Shown: positions 1 to 13,980 of the stretch, in pieces
How the letters are laid out: the number at the start of each line of letters is the position of its first letter
How positions within the stretch are numbered: the first letter of the stretch is position 1
Assembly: GCA_910591455.2 (NCBI GenBank)
Contig: OU342817.1
Location: forward strand, 4,487,915 to 4,551,914
Source of the DNA: Pholis gunnellus
Lineage: Eukaryota; Chordata; Actinopteri; Perciformes; Pholidae
Length of the DNA: 64,000 bases
Reading direction: 5' to 3'
The notes under the pieces: model-generated
Seen by the model: only the letters and a program-made list of their open reading frames with translations
Told to the model about the DNA's origin: nothing
Database searches by the model: none
Position numbers and translations under genes: made by a program

Positions 1-2800
1 TCATGCTTGAATAGTACTTTGTAGACACTACACACTAATACTGCAAATTGTACATCACATACTTATGTTAATCTGTGCCTCCATGTTCTATCTGCTTCTC
101 CTGGTGGTTTAAGTGTGAGCGGAAGGGTTAAAGGTCCGTCTCTTTAACAACTTCCTGCAGCTCTTCTGCAGCTCTCGGTGCTTGAAGCACATTTAACTGA
201 ACTCTGTGAATACAAAAGCAGCTCAATGTGCTCCTGAATCCTGAATCACTCCATTGACCAGCAAGTCTGAAGCGTTGTTTTAAACCCCCTATAAGTGGAT
301 CTGAGCGATTAAAATAACCATTTAGAGATCAGAATATGATGCAAGACATAAGCTGGTGAACTTGAGTTGTGCAAGCTTTATAAATAACTAGTGTATCGTT
401 TGTTTTCTGGGCTGTACTGTAGGCTTTTGTGCTGCTGTTTAAAAAAAAAAGCTTTTCGTAAGCATCTCCGTCATTTCTATTGTGCGCTGCGTTACAGAAG
501 AAAACTGTTCCTCAGCATCAGTCATACAATTTGAATGCATACAAATATACATCATTTCCTAATAATTTTCCTAATGAAATAATATTAAACGAGCAATATC
601 TTGCCATTGCACCAGTGTGTTTTCATTGTGTTCCTCATCATCATCATCTCACTTTGTTTCTAGACACCAGTGGAAAAACTGGTAGAAACAAGAGATACTG
701 TCTTTTTAGACTTTATACTCTTTCTTACAAGAGTTGTTTTGCAAAGCACACCAGCAGGCTGAGAATGATTTTTGTTTTAAATTATTAAAAAGGTAGTATA
801 TACTTTCATCAAACTTTTTCCAACATAAAATGCTCCCTCTGTAAAGTTGCTCTGTAAAGTTGCCTCCTCTGAGTGTGTCTGCGTGACTTTTCAGCCTCGA
901 TTGAATCCGACACTGCGCCTCTGCCTTCATGAGCCGCAGTGTTCTTAACAGCACAGAAAAGATCTTGCAGATTTGTCTTTTTGAAACGGCTCACATAAAG
1001 TAAAGCCGTTATACACTAGACGGAGCAGGGTGAAATTAATGGGGTTTGGAACAAAAGGTTTTGAGAAAGATTTCCTGACTATTCCCCATGCAATTACTTA
1101 ATCCCTTGTAATTAGTCTCCTTGTTTGAAAAGGAATATACATTCTCCGTCTCCCCATATTTTCCCTCTCGAGTTGGAAGATAAAATTGCAGACAAAAACA
1201 GCATGAATGTCTTTTGTGGAGCGTGCTGCCTATAAACATCCAAACAGTCTGGCTTTGAACAGCAGTTATGCCATATATTAATGACTTGCATTTGTTATAC
1301 TCAACTTCACAAGGATAATTATTTTCCAAGAGGAACGGCCATTATAATCAGTCATAAACATGGTCCAGCTTTCCTGCATAAATTAACCTTTTTGAATTTA
1401 GCTTCAGTGCACACGGGGGAGAAAAAAAAGAAGTGTTTATCACTTTCTTCTTTTGCTTTTATGGACAATCATTGTGTGGTGAATCCACCGCAGCAGATAA
1501 TGAGGAGCACATAGTCATTTCAAATCTGGCTGAGCCCGCACAGGACAGCTGTCTATTTTAAGCTATAGCTGCTGGCCAGCGAACCATTAGCCTGTTTTAC
1601 ACCGATAGCAAATAGCCATTAGGCGTAACGGCAAGCCAGTTAGCCAACAGCCATCTGCCGCGCGCTGCAATTATGCTGCCTTGAAGTGCTGTTGGAAATA
1701 TAGTAATTATGAGTTGAGCATGCATTAATGATCCAACACAATGGTAAATACGTCTGGGAAAGGGGGAATTCTCAATGATACCTGCGGTAACAATCTGTGT
1801 TCTGAAGAGCGTGCAAGCCACGCGAATACTGATGGAGTTCGTAAGGATGCACTTATTGTGTAAAATAAAACAAAGAGCAAAACTACTTATTTAACCGTTT
1901 CCCTTTTTTAAAATTTTTTTTTATCGTACGGTCCAATAAAAGCGTTTTAATGCTCCACGAGGTTACATTTGCATCTGAGCTCAGCTGTAGCGGCTCTTGA
2001 TGAGCTTTGAAAGCAGCAGACGCCAACTGGAGTAGGTTTCCCATTAGCTGCTCGCGCTCTGTGCCGTTCCCCATGATGCGCTCCGCTCCGTTCAACGACA
2101 GTGGGCTCATTGAGACCGCCACTACTAGCTCTAAGTGTTGATCCGCAGGCTGTGTTCGGTGACTCTTTTCCTGGCAATGACAGTCGCTGTAGTCAGCAGC
2201 ACATTCAGGTCAAGCAACTTGACTCATTTCGTCACATTCTGCCACAAGCCTTGTCGCGTTCACAATGCTCTGATTAAGTGGTACAATAGTTGCAAATCTG
2301 CTGGCGTGTTTGCTGAAGAGTAATTACTGGCGTCTGATAAGCGTTCTGGGGAAGTTTCCCAGCTACATGATTTCCACCGAGGCTTTATCTCAATTGAATG
2401 TGATTGTCTTTTGCCGAATTGGCTCAGCCATGATCCTGGAAACTGGCCTTGTCTCGCACACATGATAAGACAACAGATTGCCTTGTACGCCATCCAACCA
2501 AGAATAATGCTGCAAGCTGTAATAATTTACACCATCCGTCAGGGTTTTTCCACAACTACATGCCTTCTTCCTCACGGACACGAAGCTACTGCCGGCTGGC
2601 AAAGTCTGAGAATCCTACATGGATGCATAGTGGAGGAGGCACTAATTGGCCACATTGACGCGAGCTCAGGCTTCTCGTCGCCACATCACACAACGCAAAC
2701 ACGGTGATGCAAATCCGGCTGTAGCGCCGCACGCAGACGGGAGATTGGAGGGAGGGATGCTGGGATGTGAAGAACGAGGTTTCCCACTTCCTTAATGTGC
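1..2800. other. Non-coding, no gene seen
   Basis: Unique-looking sequence with short open frames only. A stretch at 2135-2215 reads like a signal peptide but begins with GTG and lacks other exon evidence. It is intron 1 or 5' flank of kirrel1. Confidence 0.6.
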
Positions 2801-2813
2801 CTTTTGTGCTGAT

Positions 2814-3235
2814 TTGCGTGTGTGTGTGAGTGTGTGCGTGTGTATGTGTGTGTGTCGGCCTCGCTTCTCCTCTCTCAGGATCCCTTCGTTTGTGTTACCA
2901 TGGGGACGGCATGCTTTCTATATCTCTCCCCGCTTAACCCCCCCCCCCCCCCACACACACACACACACACACACCACCACCACCACCTCTCTTTCTCCCT
3001 CTCTCCTTTACGCACTGGTTTCAGTGTTACCATGGCGACAGACATGTCTGTCTCCTCTCTGCCTGCTCACCTGTCTCACTGGGTCGGTCTCCATCCGTCT
3101 GCCTGTCTGGCTGCCTGTCCGTCTCTCTGTCTGTCTCTCTGTCCATCTGCCTGCCTGCCTGCCTGCCTGTCTGTCTGTCTGCCTGCCTGTCTGTCTGCCT
3201 GCCTGCCTGCCTGCCTCTGGGTGTTTGTGTGCCCT
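2814..3235 (+). repeat. GT run, C15-CA run, and CTGC/CTGT tetranucleotide array
   Basis: GT-rich 2814-2855, poly-C running into CA at 2939-2973, and a long imperfect (CTGY)n array at about 3095-3216. A (TCTCC)n segment follows at 3430-3460. Confidence 0.9.
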
Positions 3236-4377
3236 TGGCATGCCTTCCCTTGTTTACTCTTAGTTTGTTTGTCTGCGTCGTTGTCTGTCCGGTTGTTCTG
3301 TCCCGTGTCCGTTGTCCTCGTGCATGTTTGCTTTCTGTCCCACTCTCTCTCTCTTTATTTTATTTTTTTGGGGGGGTCTCTCCGGCTGACTGCACGCTGG
3401 TGTGGCCACCAGGCTTTCCCACCTCTAATCCCTCCTCTCCTCTCCTCTCCTCTCCTCTTTCTGCTCTGCTGCTCTGTTGTTCCCCCAACATCAACATCTC
3501 TCCCCTCTTTTATTTCATCTTTTTTATTTAACCCCCCCCCCCTGACTCGATTGTTTGTTCCTACATCAGAACAGTATCCATTGAATGTCACTGGGAGCAC
3601 ACGGAGAGAGAAAAAAAAAAAAAAAAAGGAGGGATTTAGGTAATTTTCGCAGACGGCAGCTGTTGCTATGGCGACACAACTTTTGGATTTGCAGCGGAGA
3701 GTGAGGGATGAATAGAGGGATAGAAGGAGAGAGAGAGAGAAAATGTGTGAGGATAGAAAGAAGAAGGGAGGGAGGGGGGGTTCATGCTGCTACATGCTTT
3801 CCCCAAAATACAGACATTTATAGAAAGAAAGCATCACCTGAAGACAATCGTTCTTCAGCATCTAAAGCCCATATGAGATCCGTTCAGACAAACAGGACCA
3901 GCTCTCCTCGCTTTTATTTAGAACTGACATCATTCGTATGAATTGTATGCCGTCAATCACGCTTGTGAGAGTGCTCGCCAGCTTTTCCAAATCTTGCTTT
4001 CCAGATGAAACCCATCTCTCTCTCTTTTGCGTGAGGAGAGAAACACTTCATTAAGCTCTCTGTGGTTCATTCTGGCTTTGTTCGGCCTCTCCTGCAGTTT
4101 TTAACCAAAAAACAACAAGCAAAAAATTGGATCATCATCTTAAGTCCATCCGTCAGTAAAATAAAGAGAATCCCAATGAAGCCAAACCAACATCTCGTCC
4201 CCCATAACGCGTCTTCTTCTCTGTTTCTGTGAATCGTGTTGCAACGTGTTTGTCACTTCCCTCAAAATGGTGAAAATTTCATTTTGGATTGAGACCCCCA
4301 CTTGTGTGCGTGCTAATGCATTTAGAAAAACCACTTTATTATAATATGCGTTTGAATATTCATAGTAGGCAGGCAGG

Positions 4378-5122
4378 GAGGGGGGGGGGGGGATGGAGGA
4401 GACTGGAGCCTTTGGGTATTGATGTAGAGCTGTGGAATTAGCTGCGAAACTGCTATTGATTCAAGCTGTGAGGACTGGAATATGAAACATGGTGGCGAGG
4501 GGGGGGGGGGGGGGGGGGGGAGAAGGGCAAAAGACCTTATCAATGAACTTGGAGAATGAAAGAGGGAGTGAAAGAGAATGAGGGTGCTCGGTGGAGGACG
4601 AAAAAAAAAAGAAAACCCAGATTATAAGTCAGCAGAGAATTGAATTAAAGGGAGACCGAAGGAGCGAGTGGTTGAAGAAAGAAAAGAGAGATTATCAAGC
4701 GACACAGAGGGAAAAATGAAAGAGACAAAGTACAACAAAACTAAAGGAAAGAAAGAACGAGCACAAAGGTCGCATGAAAGGAAACGAAAAAACACGACGG
4801 AGGAGCCAACGGAAACACAGAAGAATGAAAGAAAGATCAAATAAACGAAAGAGCGAGAGAACAGGGTGAGGGGTCAGGGCGCTTTAGCCTGGAGACGCAA
4901 GGCTACAGAACAATCCTCCTCCCCCCCCCCCCGGACGCCGCAAATTGTTGATGGGAGGACTAAGTTGACAAATGTCAAAGTTTACATTTCATTATGGAAG
5001 AGGATGGAGAGGGAGACGAGGAGGAGAGGAGGAGAGAAAGAGAAGAACAGGGGGGGTGGAGGGTGAGGGTGGGGGGAGGAGGAAATGCCATGCATTCCAT
5101 TAAGTGGCCAGAAGAGGAAAAA

Positions 5123-5158
<36 letters not shown>

Positions 5159-5260
5159 AGGAAACGAGAGAAATACAGGAAACGGAGGAGGAGAGGTGGA
5201 GGGGGACCACCATAAAGACAGGGAGACATAGAAGGCGGGGGGGGGGGGGTTATAAGCGGA
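4378..5260 (+). repeat. Purine-rich block with G homopolymers and GA repeats
   Basis: G13 at 4380-4392, G22 at 4499-4520, then almost pure A/G from 4540 to 5210 with a GA run at 5130-5155 and a poly-C interruption at 4918-4932. No believable coding frame. Confidence 0.9.
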
Positions 5261-5264
5261 GGAA

Positions 5265-8200
5265 TGAAGTGCTCGATTCATCGCCGCCTCAACAGTGGCG
5301 CTGACCTTTTGAAAATGGAGTTAATGTTAGACAAGGCAGCACTTGACATTCTGACGGCCTCCATGTTTGTTCTTTAGTCGTCAAGGCGGAGCCTCACATT
5401 ACGCACCGCCCTTTGCTGATCTCGAAAATTGCAGGGCCTCTCGATAAAGGATGCTACGTTTACATAACAGAGTTTCACATTCTGATCTGAGAAGACAAGG
5501 CGGGAGATAATCTGTGTTTGTGAATGTTGTGGAATCCTGAAGCCAACAACGAATTGATTCTGACAATTGCCGGTGAAGCCGAAGCCTTCCAGTGTGCTTT
5601 AGAACTCCGCCGCTGCCCAAAATCAATTAAAAACACATCAGTGAGCATCACCATTGAACTACGTAACATGTTCCTTTATTACCGTGAACGTGGGTTATTT
5701 TGAATTGATCCTGAGCGCTCTCTCCTATTTCCTGCCGGAAACGACCACTAGAGCACAAATTGTGTATTGATCCGCAGCTGAAGATAGTCCCCAAGAAATA
5801 CACTGTTTACTTCTGTTTGAGTAACGTTTGGTAAAGACTGCAGTGCCCAGCTGTCTTAGGAAATTACCTATATGTTTGACCCCTTAAAAGATTTGCATCT
5901 TCTGTTAAGAATGAATAGACTTAAGGCTGAGTGTGACACATTGTTGGTCTTTTCATGGGATTTGTTGACACTAATAATCACTAATGACGTAATAGATCAG
6001 GATAGGGAACCTTTATTGTTACCCTTAATTGTTGTGTTTTTTGGGAACATAACAAGGCAAAAGTACTTGGGTGCATGAAACTTGTGACACATCTCTGTTG
6101 CAAAAGTACTGCCACTGACCAGGCTCACTTAACTTTTCAGTTTCACTCATTTCAATGTGGAAACAGTCTGAGGAAGGCCAGGGGGACAAAATGACTGTGC
6201 ATGTCTTTTTTTTTGGGCAGGCCCTGACCCCTCTGAGCTGAAAGAATTGCATAACTTTTGAGTTTTTTAATTCTTTGGAAAATCAAGGACATAACCTCAG
6301 ACATGGTCAAAGGACTCAAAACAAGGTTGTGTTAACTTCAGAAATGATTCAGGAGATCAAGGTTGTCTTTCACGTGACTCTGTGATGTGATGATGCTAGA
6401 GAAGAGCGCACATTGTGCCTCAAATCTAAATGTGTTAGCATCATCTTGAAGAGCGTATCCTAAATACATGTTTACGTTTCAAGCATCCTACATCTTCGAC
6501 ATTAGACATAATAATGATAAAAGCAACCAGGGATGCACAATACAACCTTTTCTTCCTCTGATACCCAAATACAGAGTAGTGCGATGTTGATTACCAATCT
6601 GATTTTAGAGCTCTTTTTCTAAAAAAGATTCAAAAAATGTGTGTAACTAATTCAAATATAAGCTAACGAGAGGCTGTGACGATACTTCTATACTTCATAC
6701 ATGCTCTTTCGGCTGTTGAAAGTGTAATCAATAAAGTTTAGAAGGTTTATGATGTATTTGCTTCACTATAGTGGATTAATTTCAAAACAACACCAAATCA
6801 CCGTCTTTCTCAAATACAGCTATTCTCAACTAGAGCACCATCTAGTGGGCTGCGGAGGTAATGCCAGATCGTTAGACTACATTTAAAAAACAATGTCTTT
6901 TGGTAATTTATTAAGCTTTAATGTTATTTCTAAATATGCTCACGATTATGATAATGACGAGTTTGATTAACTCGACGCCAATCACGAGATCTCATAGACG
7001 TGTTTTGCCACAGTTAGCTAGCTAACGTTCCCTCGGATCATAATGGCAGAAAGGAATGAGTGAGGGTAAGAACAATATTTATTTTTTCTCCTTTATTTGA
7101 TCAGGTGGTCCTCTGGAAAAATAAAAGGGTTGAGGGCCGCTGGTCTAATACATGTAACAAAGGGTGCAGACCTTACAAACAGCACTTAGCTGCTGTGATA
7201 AACACAGATATGCTGATGCTGCATTCACTGTCCTCTGTGTGTCCACATGAGAAAGGCCTCCCTCGTTTTAATAACATGCTTCTACATCTTTTCAAAACTG
7301 CGCCGCTCCTCCACGTTGCTAAGAGTTCCTCGTTAAACAGATGTTAAATCAGTCGTCAAAATCTGGGGCATTGTCCTCTCTAAAGCTTTCTTAAACTTGT
7401 GATCAAATGTTATCCAACCATGCACAGTTGCAAAACAACCTCCCACTAGGGCAGAACATGTTGGAAAGATCTGTAGGAGAGAAAAAACAACAACCTCTTG
7501 TTTCACAGTAAAGTCCCACCACTCCTTTCTTATTAAGAGGCGTTCATTGTGAAGCACATGCAGGAGGCGGTGTGGTATCAGTGGAAGCTTCAGACACGTT
7601 ATCTTATTAAAGCCAAAACTGTATTTTAACATTGGTAGAGCGGTGACATTTGGCCGATACCCAGTCCTCTTAAAATGCCAGTATCATCTTAAAACGCCGA
7701 TCAGTTCATCCTTCTCTGCCTAGAACTCAACCACTGCAGTCTAGTCTTTTGTACATCCTTCGTTTTGCAACCAGCTGATGTTCTAACCTTGAATCAAAAA
7801 AAGATGTCAGCAAACCCCCTTTCATAGCTGCACTGTTACTGTAGCGGTTCCTGCTCGGGAGGAGAAGAGAAAGCTTCATCGCTGGAGCCCTGTAGCAATT
7901 TCCTCGTAGGATTCAGGCCAAGATGAGTCAGTATGAGACTTGGGGAAAGCCTTGAACAAATGTCACGGATGCACAGTGATTCTGGTTGTAACAGATTCTC
8001 CGCATTCAGAGATATCTCATCGAAGCCGAGGCGGAGAGGAAGGTGTTTCTTTCACCCAAATAAGAAGTGTTTTCATACTTTCTCATGTTGTGGAACGTGC
8101 ATTGACTCATGGACTCGCACTCGCAGCGTAACAGTACCGCACATCATGCTGCTCAACTCGCACACTGTCTAGTTCTGGACATTCATTAGCTTTCATGTTT

Positions 8201-10400
8201 TTCCAGCATCTTTTTTTTAATTTAGGATTTTGACTAGTTGGACTCGCGAGTGGATCAATATTTACAAACTTATATAGACCCCAAAGTTTCCAAAGATACC
8301 AAATATGTCAGCTTAGATTTTGTGGAAATGTGAATAAATGATGCACAAGGCAGCAAGAATATTTAGAATCTGACAGCAACAGTGCGGACATAAAAACACA
8401 CTGCATCTTGGGATGAATATTTCACTCAATATGTTCCTCACGGAGCTTCGGCAAAGTGTACACAGAATATATGTAATATACAGTGTGGAGAAGATTTGTT
8501 TTCTCATACTTTAAAGAAAGTTTTGGCCGATATCAAGAGTTAAAGAGGTTAAATGATCTTACATTGACCTCTACACGATCAAAACGTATACTGAAAGGCA
8601 CTGTAAATGATGTTAAGATGAACAGGGGATTTTATGCTTTATTGGAAAAAGGAAAAGAACAAAACGTGCCTTCATTCTAATGTTTCTGATAGTTGCGCTC
8701 GTTCAGGAAGTGAGCTATTTGTGATTCACATCTTTGAGTGTTTGGTATCTCCTGTGTGCGAGAGTGTGTTCAGAGTGTGTGTGAAAGGGTTTGTGGGTAA
8801 ACACAGGAACAGGTTTGTTTGAGTGTTGGAGAGAGAAAAAAAAAAAGGTTTTGTGAAATGAGATAAAGAGATCTGAGTACATGTGAGCACACTAACTGCC
8901 ATATGCAGTGATCAAGGCAGCATGGGACCAGCTTGAATACGAAGATTACTTTTTTGTGTTGAGTGGTATAACTTATCATTGTACTCTTTCAGGTCTTATA
9001 GTCTTTTATTGATAACTTTTTTAAGTTTTAGTTTTCTACTAAAAGTGCAAAAAAAAGGAGAATATCCTATAATATCTAATTATTCAGGATGAGTTTTGTT
9101 TTACTAATTTAAAAACAAATCAATTAGTGATTTTGCAGTACTTGTACTTTACTTGGGAATGTACATGTTTTCCTACCAAAGGACCAGAGTGTACTACATT
9201 TAAAAAGGAAATATTGTCATTTTAAATCCACGACAGTTTACCGTGTCTTACTTTGTAACGCATAAAACACAAACAGTATGGCAAGCTCATGAAAGCTGAT
9301 GCATCGCCATAACGAACCCGACTAATTAACAGTGCCACCTGAACTAGCTGCTCACATGTTGGAAGCAACTTTTCACCACCGATTATCAGTATGCATTACT
9401 GCCCTCCACATCAACCCTCTACTCTTGGAATGAATGTTCGCTCCGATGGAGCACTCGATGCAAACGATATCAAGACCCGCTCAACAGAACGAAGCTCCAC
9501 AGCTCCACTGGTGTTCAAAACACTGTGGATCTTCTATCTGGGATCCCATCGGCTATCGGTCTGACGACGGATACGCCTCTGGGGGCAAGGGGCTGTATTT
9601 CCGTGGTACATGTGTAGCTAGCGGATATCCGGGCCAAGACTTATTTTTTTGGAGCCCTGCTCGTTATTCACAGTTTGAGTAGCAACTTGAGACGACGTGT
9701 ACGACCGGCATTATTTCACAGGTAGCCAGTTTATAAAGCTAAACTTAAACCAATAAAACATCGTCAGACTGTAGCAGGTGGATTCCCAGATTGTGTTTCT
9801 GCCAATGATTTCCACTTATTTTGCTCTCACCACGTTTACCTGTTTACCTGCAATCAACCAAAGACGGCTCGTTTGGGATTAGTCAATACTCTACGGACTA
9901 CAAACCGGAATGCTACCAACATCTTGTCCCGTTGGCGACAGATTCTACATGTGAATGCAGAATCTGTTTATAGAGATTCGTTGATCTTTATTGGATCAAT
10001 AATTAAACGCTGAAATAACTTCCTCTCTCTGAAATAATGAGTCTTACTTTGGATAACAGAGTTCATATTGCTGCTCTTACTAAATCTCAGTTTTGAATGC
10101 AGACTTGTCATCAAGTAGTTTTACTTCTTGCTACCTAAAAGATCAAAATACCAGAACAACTGTATTGTTCTGCTTTCAGACAACAAACGTTAACTCTCAA
10201 GGCAGCACGGAACAATCAGTTATTTGAATTCAAACTAACATTTGAATTCAAACTAACATTTGAATATACAGACGCTAGTTAAAGGTAAATTACACTCTCA
10301 GACAAAAGACTTGGTGAATAAAAGGGACCATTGTACTGGTTTACTTTGTCTGTGGACACACATGCTGCTGCAAATCTCCTCTTGAAGCACTGTTTTATGT
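5265..10400. other. Non-coding, mostly unique sequence
   Basis: No exon recognised. Mostly AT-rich and low in microsatellites. A possible hAT-like end (GGGTTGAGGGCCGCTGGT) lies at 7128-7145 without a found partner. Confidence 0.6.
10223..10266 (+). repeat. 18-bp direct tandem duplication
   Basis: TTTGAATTCAAACTAACA occurs twice in tandem (10223-10240, 10241-10258), followed by a partial third copy. Confidence 0.95.
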
Positions 10401-10412
10401 AGTGTGTAAGTG

Positions 10413-10447
<35 letters not shown>

Positions 10448-10570
10448 GATGGTCTGATTTGCTGCTTCCCTGCTGATAGTCCTGTGACTGGGATCTACTC
10501 CCTTCAGTCTCCTTCGCATCAACTCCCTCATACTTTGTCTAATGAAAAACCTTTTGCCCTCTCTCTCTCT

Positions 10571-10572
<2 letters not shown>

Positions 10573-10660
<88 letters not shown>
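10573..10660 (+). repeat. (CA)44 microsatellite
   Basis: Uninterrupted CA array of 88 bases. A GT array at 10416-10446 lies 130 bases upstream, so the two could pair as an imperfect inverted repeat. Confidence 0.98.
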
Positions 10661-10662
<2 letters not shown>

Positions 10663-11064
10663 TGGCAGACAGAGATAGGGCCAACATTCACTGATACACA
10701 GAAACACAAGTGTGTACATTATGGGTACACAAACAAAAAAAGAAGCAGTTGGAGAAGCCGACACACTCAGGATGTCTGCTGCCGACAAAAAACATATACT
10801 TCACGTACATGTGTGAAGTGCACATACGCGCTCTCGTCCCACGGCTCCGCATGCGGGAGCAAAGAGCCTCCTTTCAAAAGCGAGTCCCCCCCCTCCAACT
10901 CCACAGAGATCGCTCTCGTTTCCCTCCTCCCTGCAGCAGTCGGTCACAAAAACACGATTTCTCTCACTGATGATTTTAGAGTGAAAAAAAACAAATGAAA
11001 AATTCATCAAATTGGAAGAGAAGTCCAGGATATTTTTTTTTCTTGAAGAGGTGCCGATGGAATT

Positions 11065-11066
<2 letters not shown>

Positions 11067-11133
<67 letters not shown>

Positions 11134-11155
11134 CGTGCGTGCGTGTGTGTGTGTG
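11067..11155 (+). repeat. GT microsatellite with GTGC variants
   Basis: About 31 GT units, then four GTGC-type units, then more GT. Interrupted CA runs follow at 11228-11420 and 11548-11588, making an 11.0-11.6 kb microsatellite cluster. Confidence 0.97.
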
Positions 11156-11761
11156 CAACAAGAAATGGAACTGATGCATCTTTTCTATGTCACTGCTAAT
11201 GTTGCATGTCACATGAACCTCCAGGGGTCTGCAGTCTACACACACACTCACACATGCATGTGTGCACACACCACAGAGGACTACATACACTAATTATTCA
11301 CACACACACACACCGCACACACACACACATGTACTTCCACCTATACACACAAACACAGATCACACACACAGACTCTTGCAGACACTCAAATGCACCAGAA
11401 TCTTAATGCATACACACAAACACACTTCATGTCATGTTCCTGCTTGGCATCATGGGAGTTTAAACTCTTCCACTCTGCCCATAAAAAGGAGGATTACATG
11501 TATCTGCTGTTGGAATAGAGTGAAGGACATCAGTTCTGCTTGTCATAACACACGCACGCACGCACACACACACACACACACACACACATGAAAGGTGTAC
11601 AGTATGTATACGTGTATGTGGTTGTGTATTTGTGTGTGCTAATGTGGAGGAGCAGAGGTTGACCTCAGGCTACCAGCTAATTAAAACTGAGAAATGAGGG
11701 AGGGAGAGAAAGAGAGAGGGAGGGAAGGTAGCCTAGAACAAGAGTAGTTAAGAGAGTAATT

Positions 11762-11795
<34 letters not shown>

Positions 11796-12220
11796 AGGAG
11801 GAACTGAGAGCAAAGGACTTGAAGGCAAAGAGAGAGTGAGAGAGAGAGAGAATTCCGTTTTCTTTAGATTTTCTGTATTTCAATCGAGGGTCTAAGGACA
11901 GAGCCTGTTGTGTGCTGCACAGCTTGGAAAACCCTCTGTGACGCCACTTGTGATTTTGTGCCACATGAATAAAACTGTGTGCACAAATTACCAATTCCTA
12001 CTCCCAAATGAATCATTTGTGCTAACGAATTGATTTAACACTGAACAGCATTGTTCAAATTTTAGCAGCAAGTTAGGATACAAGAGTCCCCCATGCCTTC
12101 TACAAGGACACATAGAAGCGTTTCTGGATTTGACGCCCCCCCAACAGCAGGGCGACATCATTTGTTTGTGCATTTCCAACCGTTTCATTGTGTGACAACA
12201 TTATGTTTAAAGATTCGTCA

Positions 12221-12345
12221 GGTTAAAGCTACTGCTAGGAGCCTCAGTTTTCCGTTGGTGTTAGCGGTCCCTCTGGACAAAAGCGGTAGTGCTCCCGAGC
12301 ACCAGAGTCCTTATAAAAAACCTCTAATTTTACTGCAGCAGCTGG
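12221..12345 (+). repeat. Dispersed repeat family B, copy 1
   Basis: It starts GGTTAAAGCTACT and ends with GAGCACCAGAGTCC and CCTCTAATTTTACTGCAGC. Both end blocks recur exactly at 44.6-44.7 kb in the same order. Confidence 0.7.
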
Positions 12346-13568
12346 GTCGATACGGCCTGGCCTCGTTGATGGTCTCCTTTACCTATGTAGGTCACATCAG
12401 TATTACATTCAGACTGATTCAGGTTAAAATCTTGTAGTAACTTAACTTATAATGGAATCGCACCTGTTCTTCCACTGGCTGCAGGGATTTCCCCCCATTG
12501 ATCCACAGGAGCACGAGTGAGGCACTGATGTTGAGTGACTTACAGGTTCATCCCAAAGGTGTTTGATGGAGGTTTCCGTGCAGGCCACTCAAGTTCTTCA
12601 ACACCGAATTGGAAAAAAAACATTTCTCTATGGACTTGGCTTTGTGCCCAGGGGCTCTATCATGAGTCAGAGTTGGACTAATGCTCAACATAATACTAAA
12701 ATATGACTATATGTTTTCACAGCCTATACAGCGCAGCATCGGGCCTATAACGATATTGTGTAATGTGAAGAAATGAAAAACCTCAATTCCACAGCACCAA
12801 CTTGTGGTCATGAGTTATTAATTTGAGAACAACAATAAAAATCCTCCTGACTCCTGCTGGGCTCCATACAGGAGTTTGATAGAGTGAAAAATGGGGCGCG
12901 TGTGTTGAGAGAAACAAAGAAAGCAAGAAAGAGTGAGGTCTGCAAATCTTAAAGACTTAAAGAAACCAGTTGTTTCATTCCATGCAAGTCTTTTTGAAAT
13001 TGTATATCCAATGTTTTTTCATGATTAACTCTGTGTTACATGTTATTTGATCCAACATAATGCCAGTCAAGCGTTGCTGAATTGAACTGAATCTAATTGT
13101 GGACATGAGAGTGGGGGAAAGATCACTCAAGAGACAGAAGAAACATCGTTCATGTTTTATTCAGACAGCAAATATACAATCGATGTCTCTTTATATAATT
13201 CATGATTGCTTTTTAAATATTTCCCTGTCAACAAGCCAATTAGCAATTTTAGTAGGCAGCGTGTTTGCAATTTTGATCATGTGTTTCTATCTTTGCGTGC
13301 GCTTGTTTGTGTCTGTTTTCAAGTGTTTGTATATTTCCCCCTCGCTCTCTCAATCTGTGTGTGTGTGTGTGTGTGTGTGTGCACATGTGCAGACACTGGT
13401 TTTGTGTGTGTGTGTGTGTTTGAAACAAGCAGACCCTGCCAGACAGGCTGCTGGGTCTGGTCAAAGGAGAGCGGGTGTATCGAGGAAGAGGAGGATGGGA
13501 AGAAGGAGGGGAGGAGAAAGAGGAGGAGAGTGCGTGTAATGTGTGTGTGTGAGTTTGGGTTTATCGGA

Positions 13569-13569
<1 letters not shown>

Positions 13570-13604
<35 letters not shown>
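13570..13604 (+). repeat. G35 homopolymer
   Basis: Thirty-five consecutive G on the + strand, within a GT/CA-rich block (13350-13970). A homopolymer of this length is often miscounted in sequencing. Confidence 0.95.
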
Positions 13605-13605
<1 letters not shown>

Positions 13606-13924
13606 GGAAAGAGTGAAAAGCCTGGATTGAAGTTTGATCTGTTTGTTCTCTCCCCCTTGTCCCACTTACATGTCCCTGTGGAGCCCAGAGAAGGAAGGCA
13701 GACTGGTGTGTGTGTGTGTGTGTGTGTCTCCATGTGCATGTGTGTCTGTGCACGTCAAACGCATCGACACAACCTCGAAAAAAAGAGCCAAAACAGATCG
13801 AGATAAACAGATAAATAGACGGATTGAAATAGACAGACTGACAGCGAAACGGGGGAAGATAAGAGAGAGGAGACATGAGTTGGAGAGGGCACAGAGATAG
13901 ACAGTGAAATGAGTTTTAAGAAAA

Positions 13925-13925
<1 letters not shown>

Positions 13926-13968
<43 letters not shown>

Positions 13969-13980
13969 CAGCAGCAGCAG
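13926..13980 (+). repeat. (CA)21 followed by (CAG)4
   Basis: Uninterrupted CA run to 13967, followed directly by CAG units to 13980. Further GT runs lie at 13358-13382 and 13706-13728. Confidence 0.95.

Noticed and set aside
2135..2215. Signal-peptide-like reading with CAG|GTCAAG as possible kirrel1 exon 1
   Set aside because: It starts with GTG, the next ATG leaves too short a leader, and the splice phase to exon 2 was not supported.
9434..9682. 82-codon open frame with mixed composition
   Set aside because: Not low complexity, but no recognisable domain, no splice signals in phase and no neighbouring exons; kept as non-coding.
10298..10788. Open frames rich in Cys-Val or His-Thr repeats
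   Set aside because: They are translations of CA/GT microsatellites, open in several frames on both strands; no exon signals.
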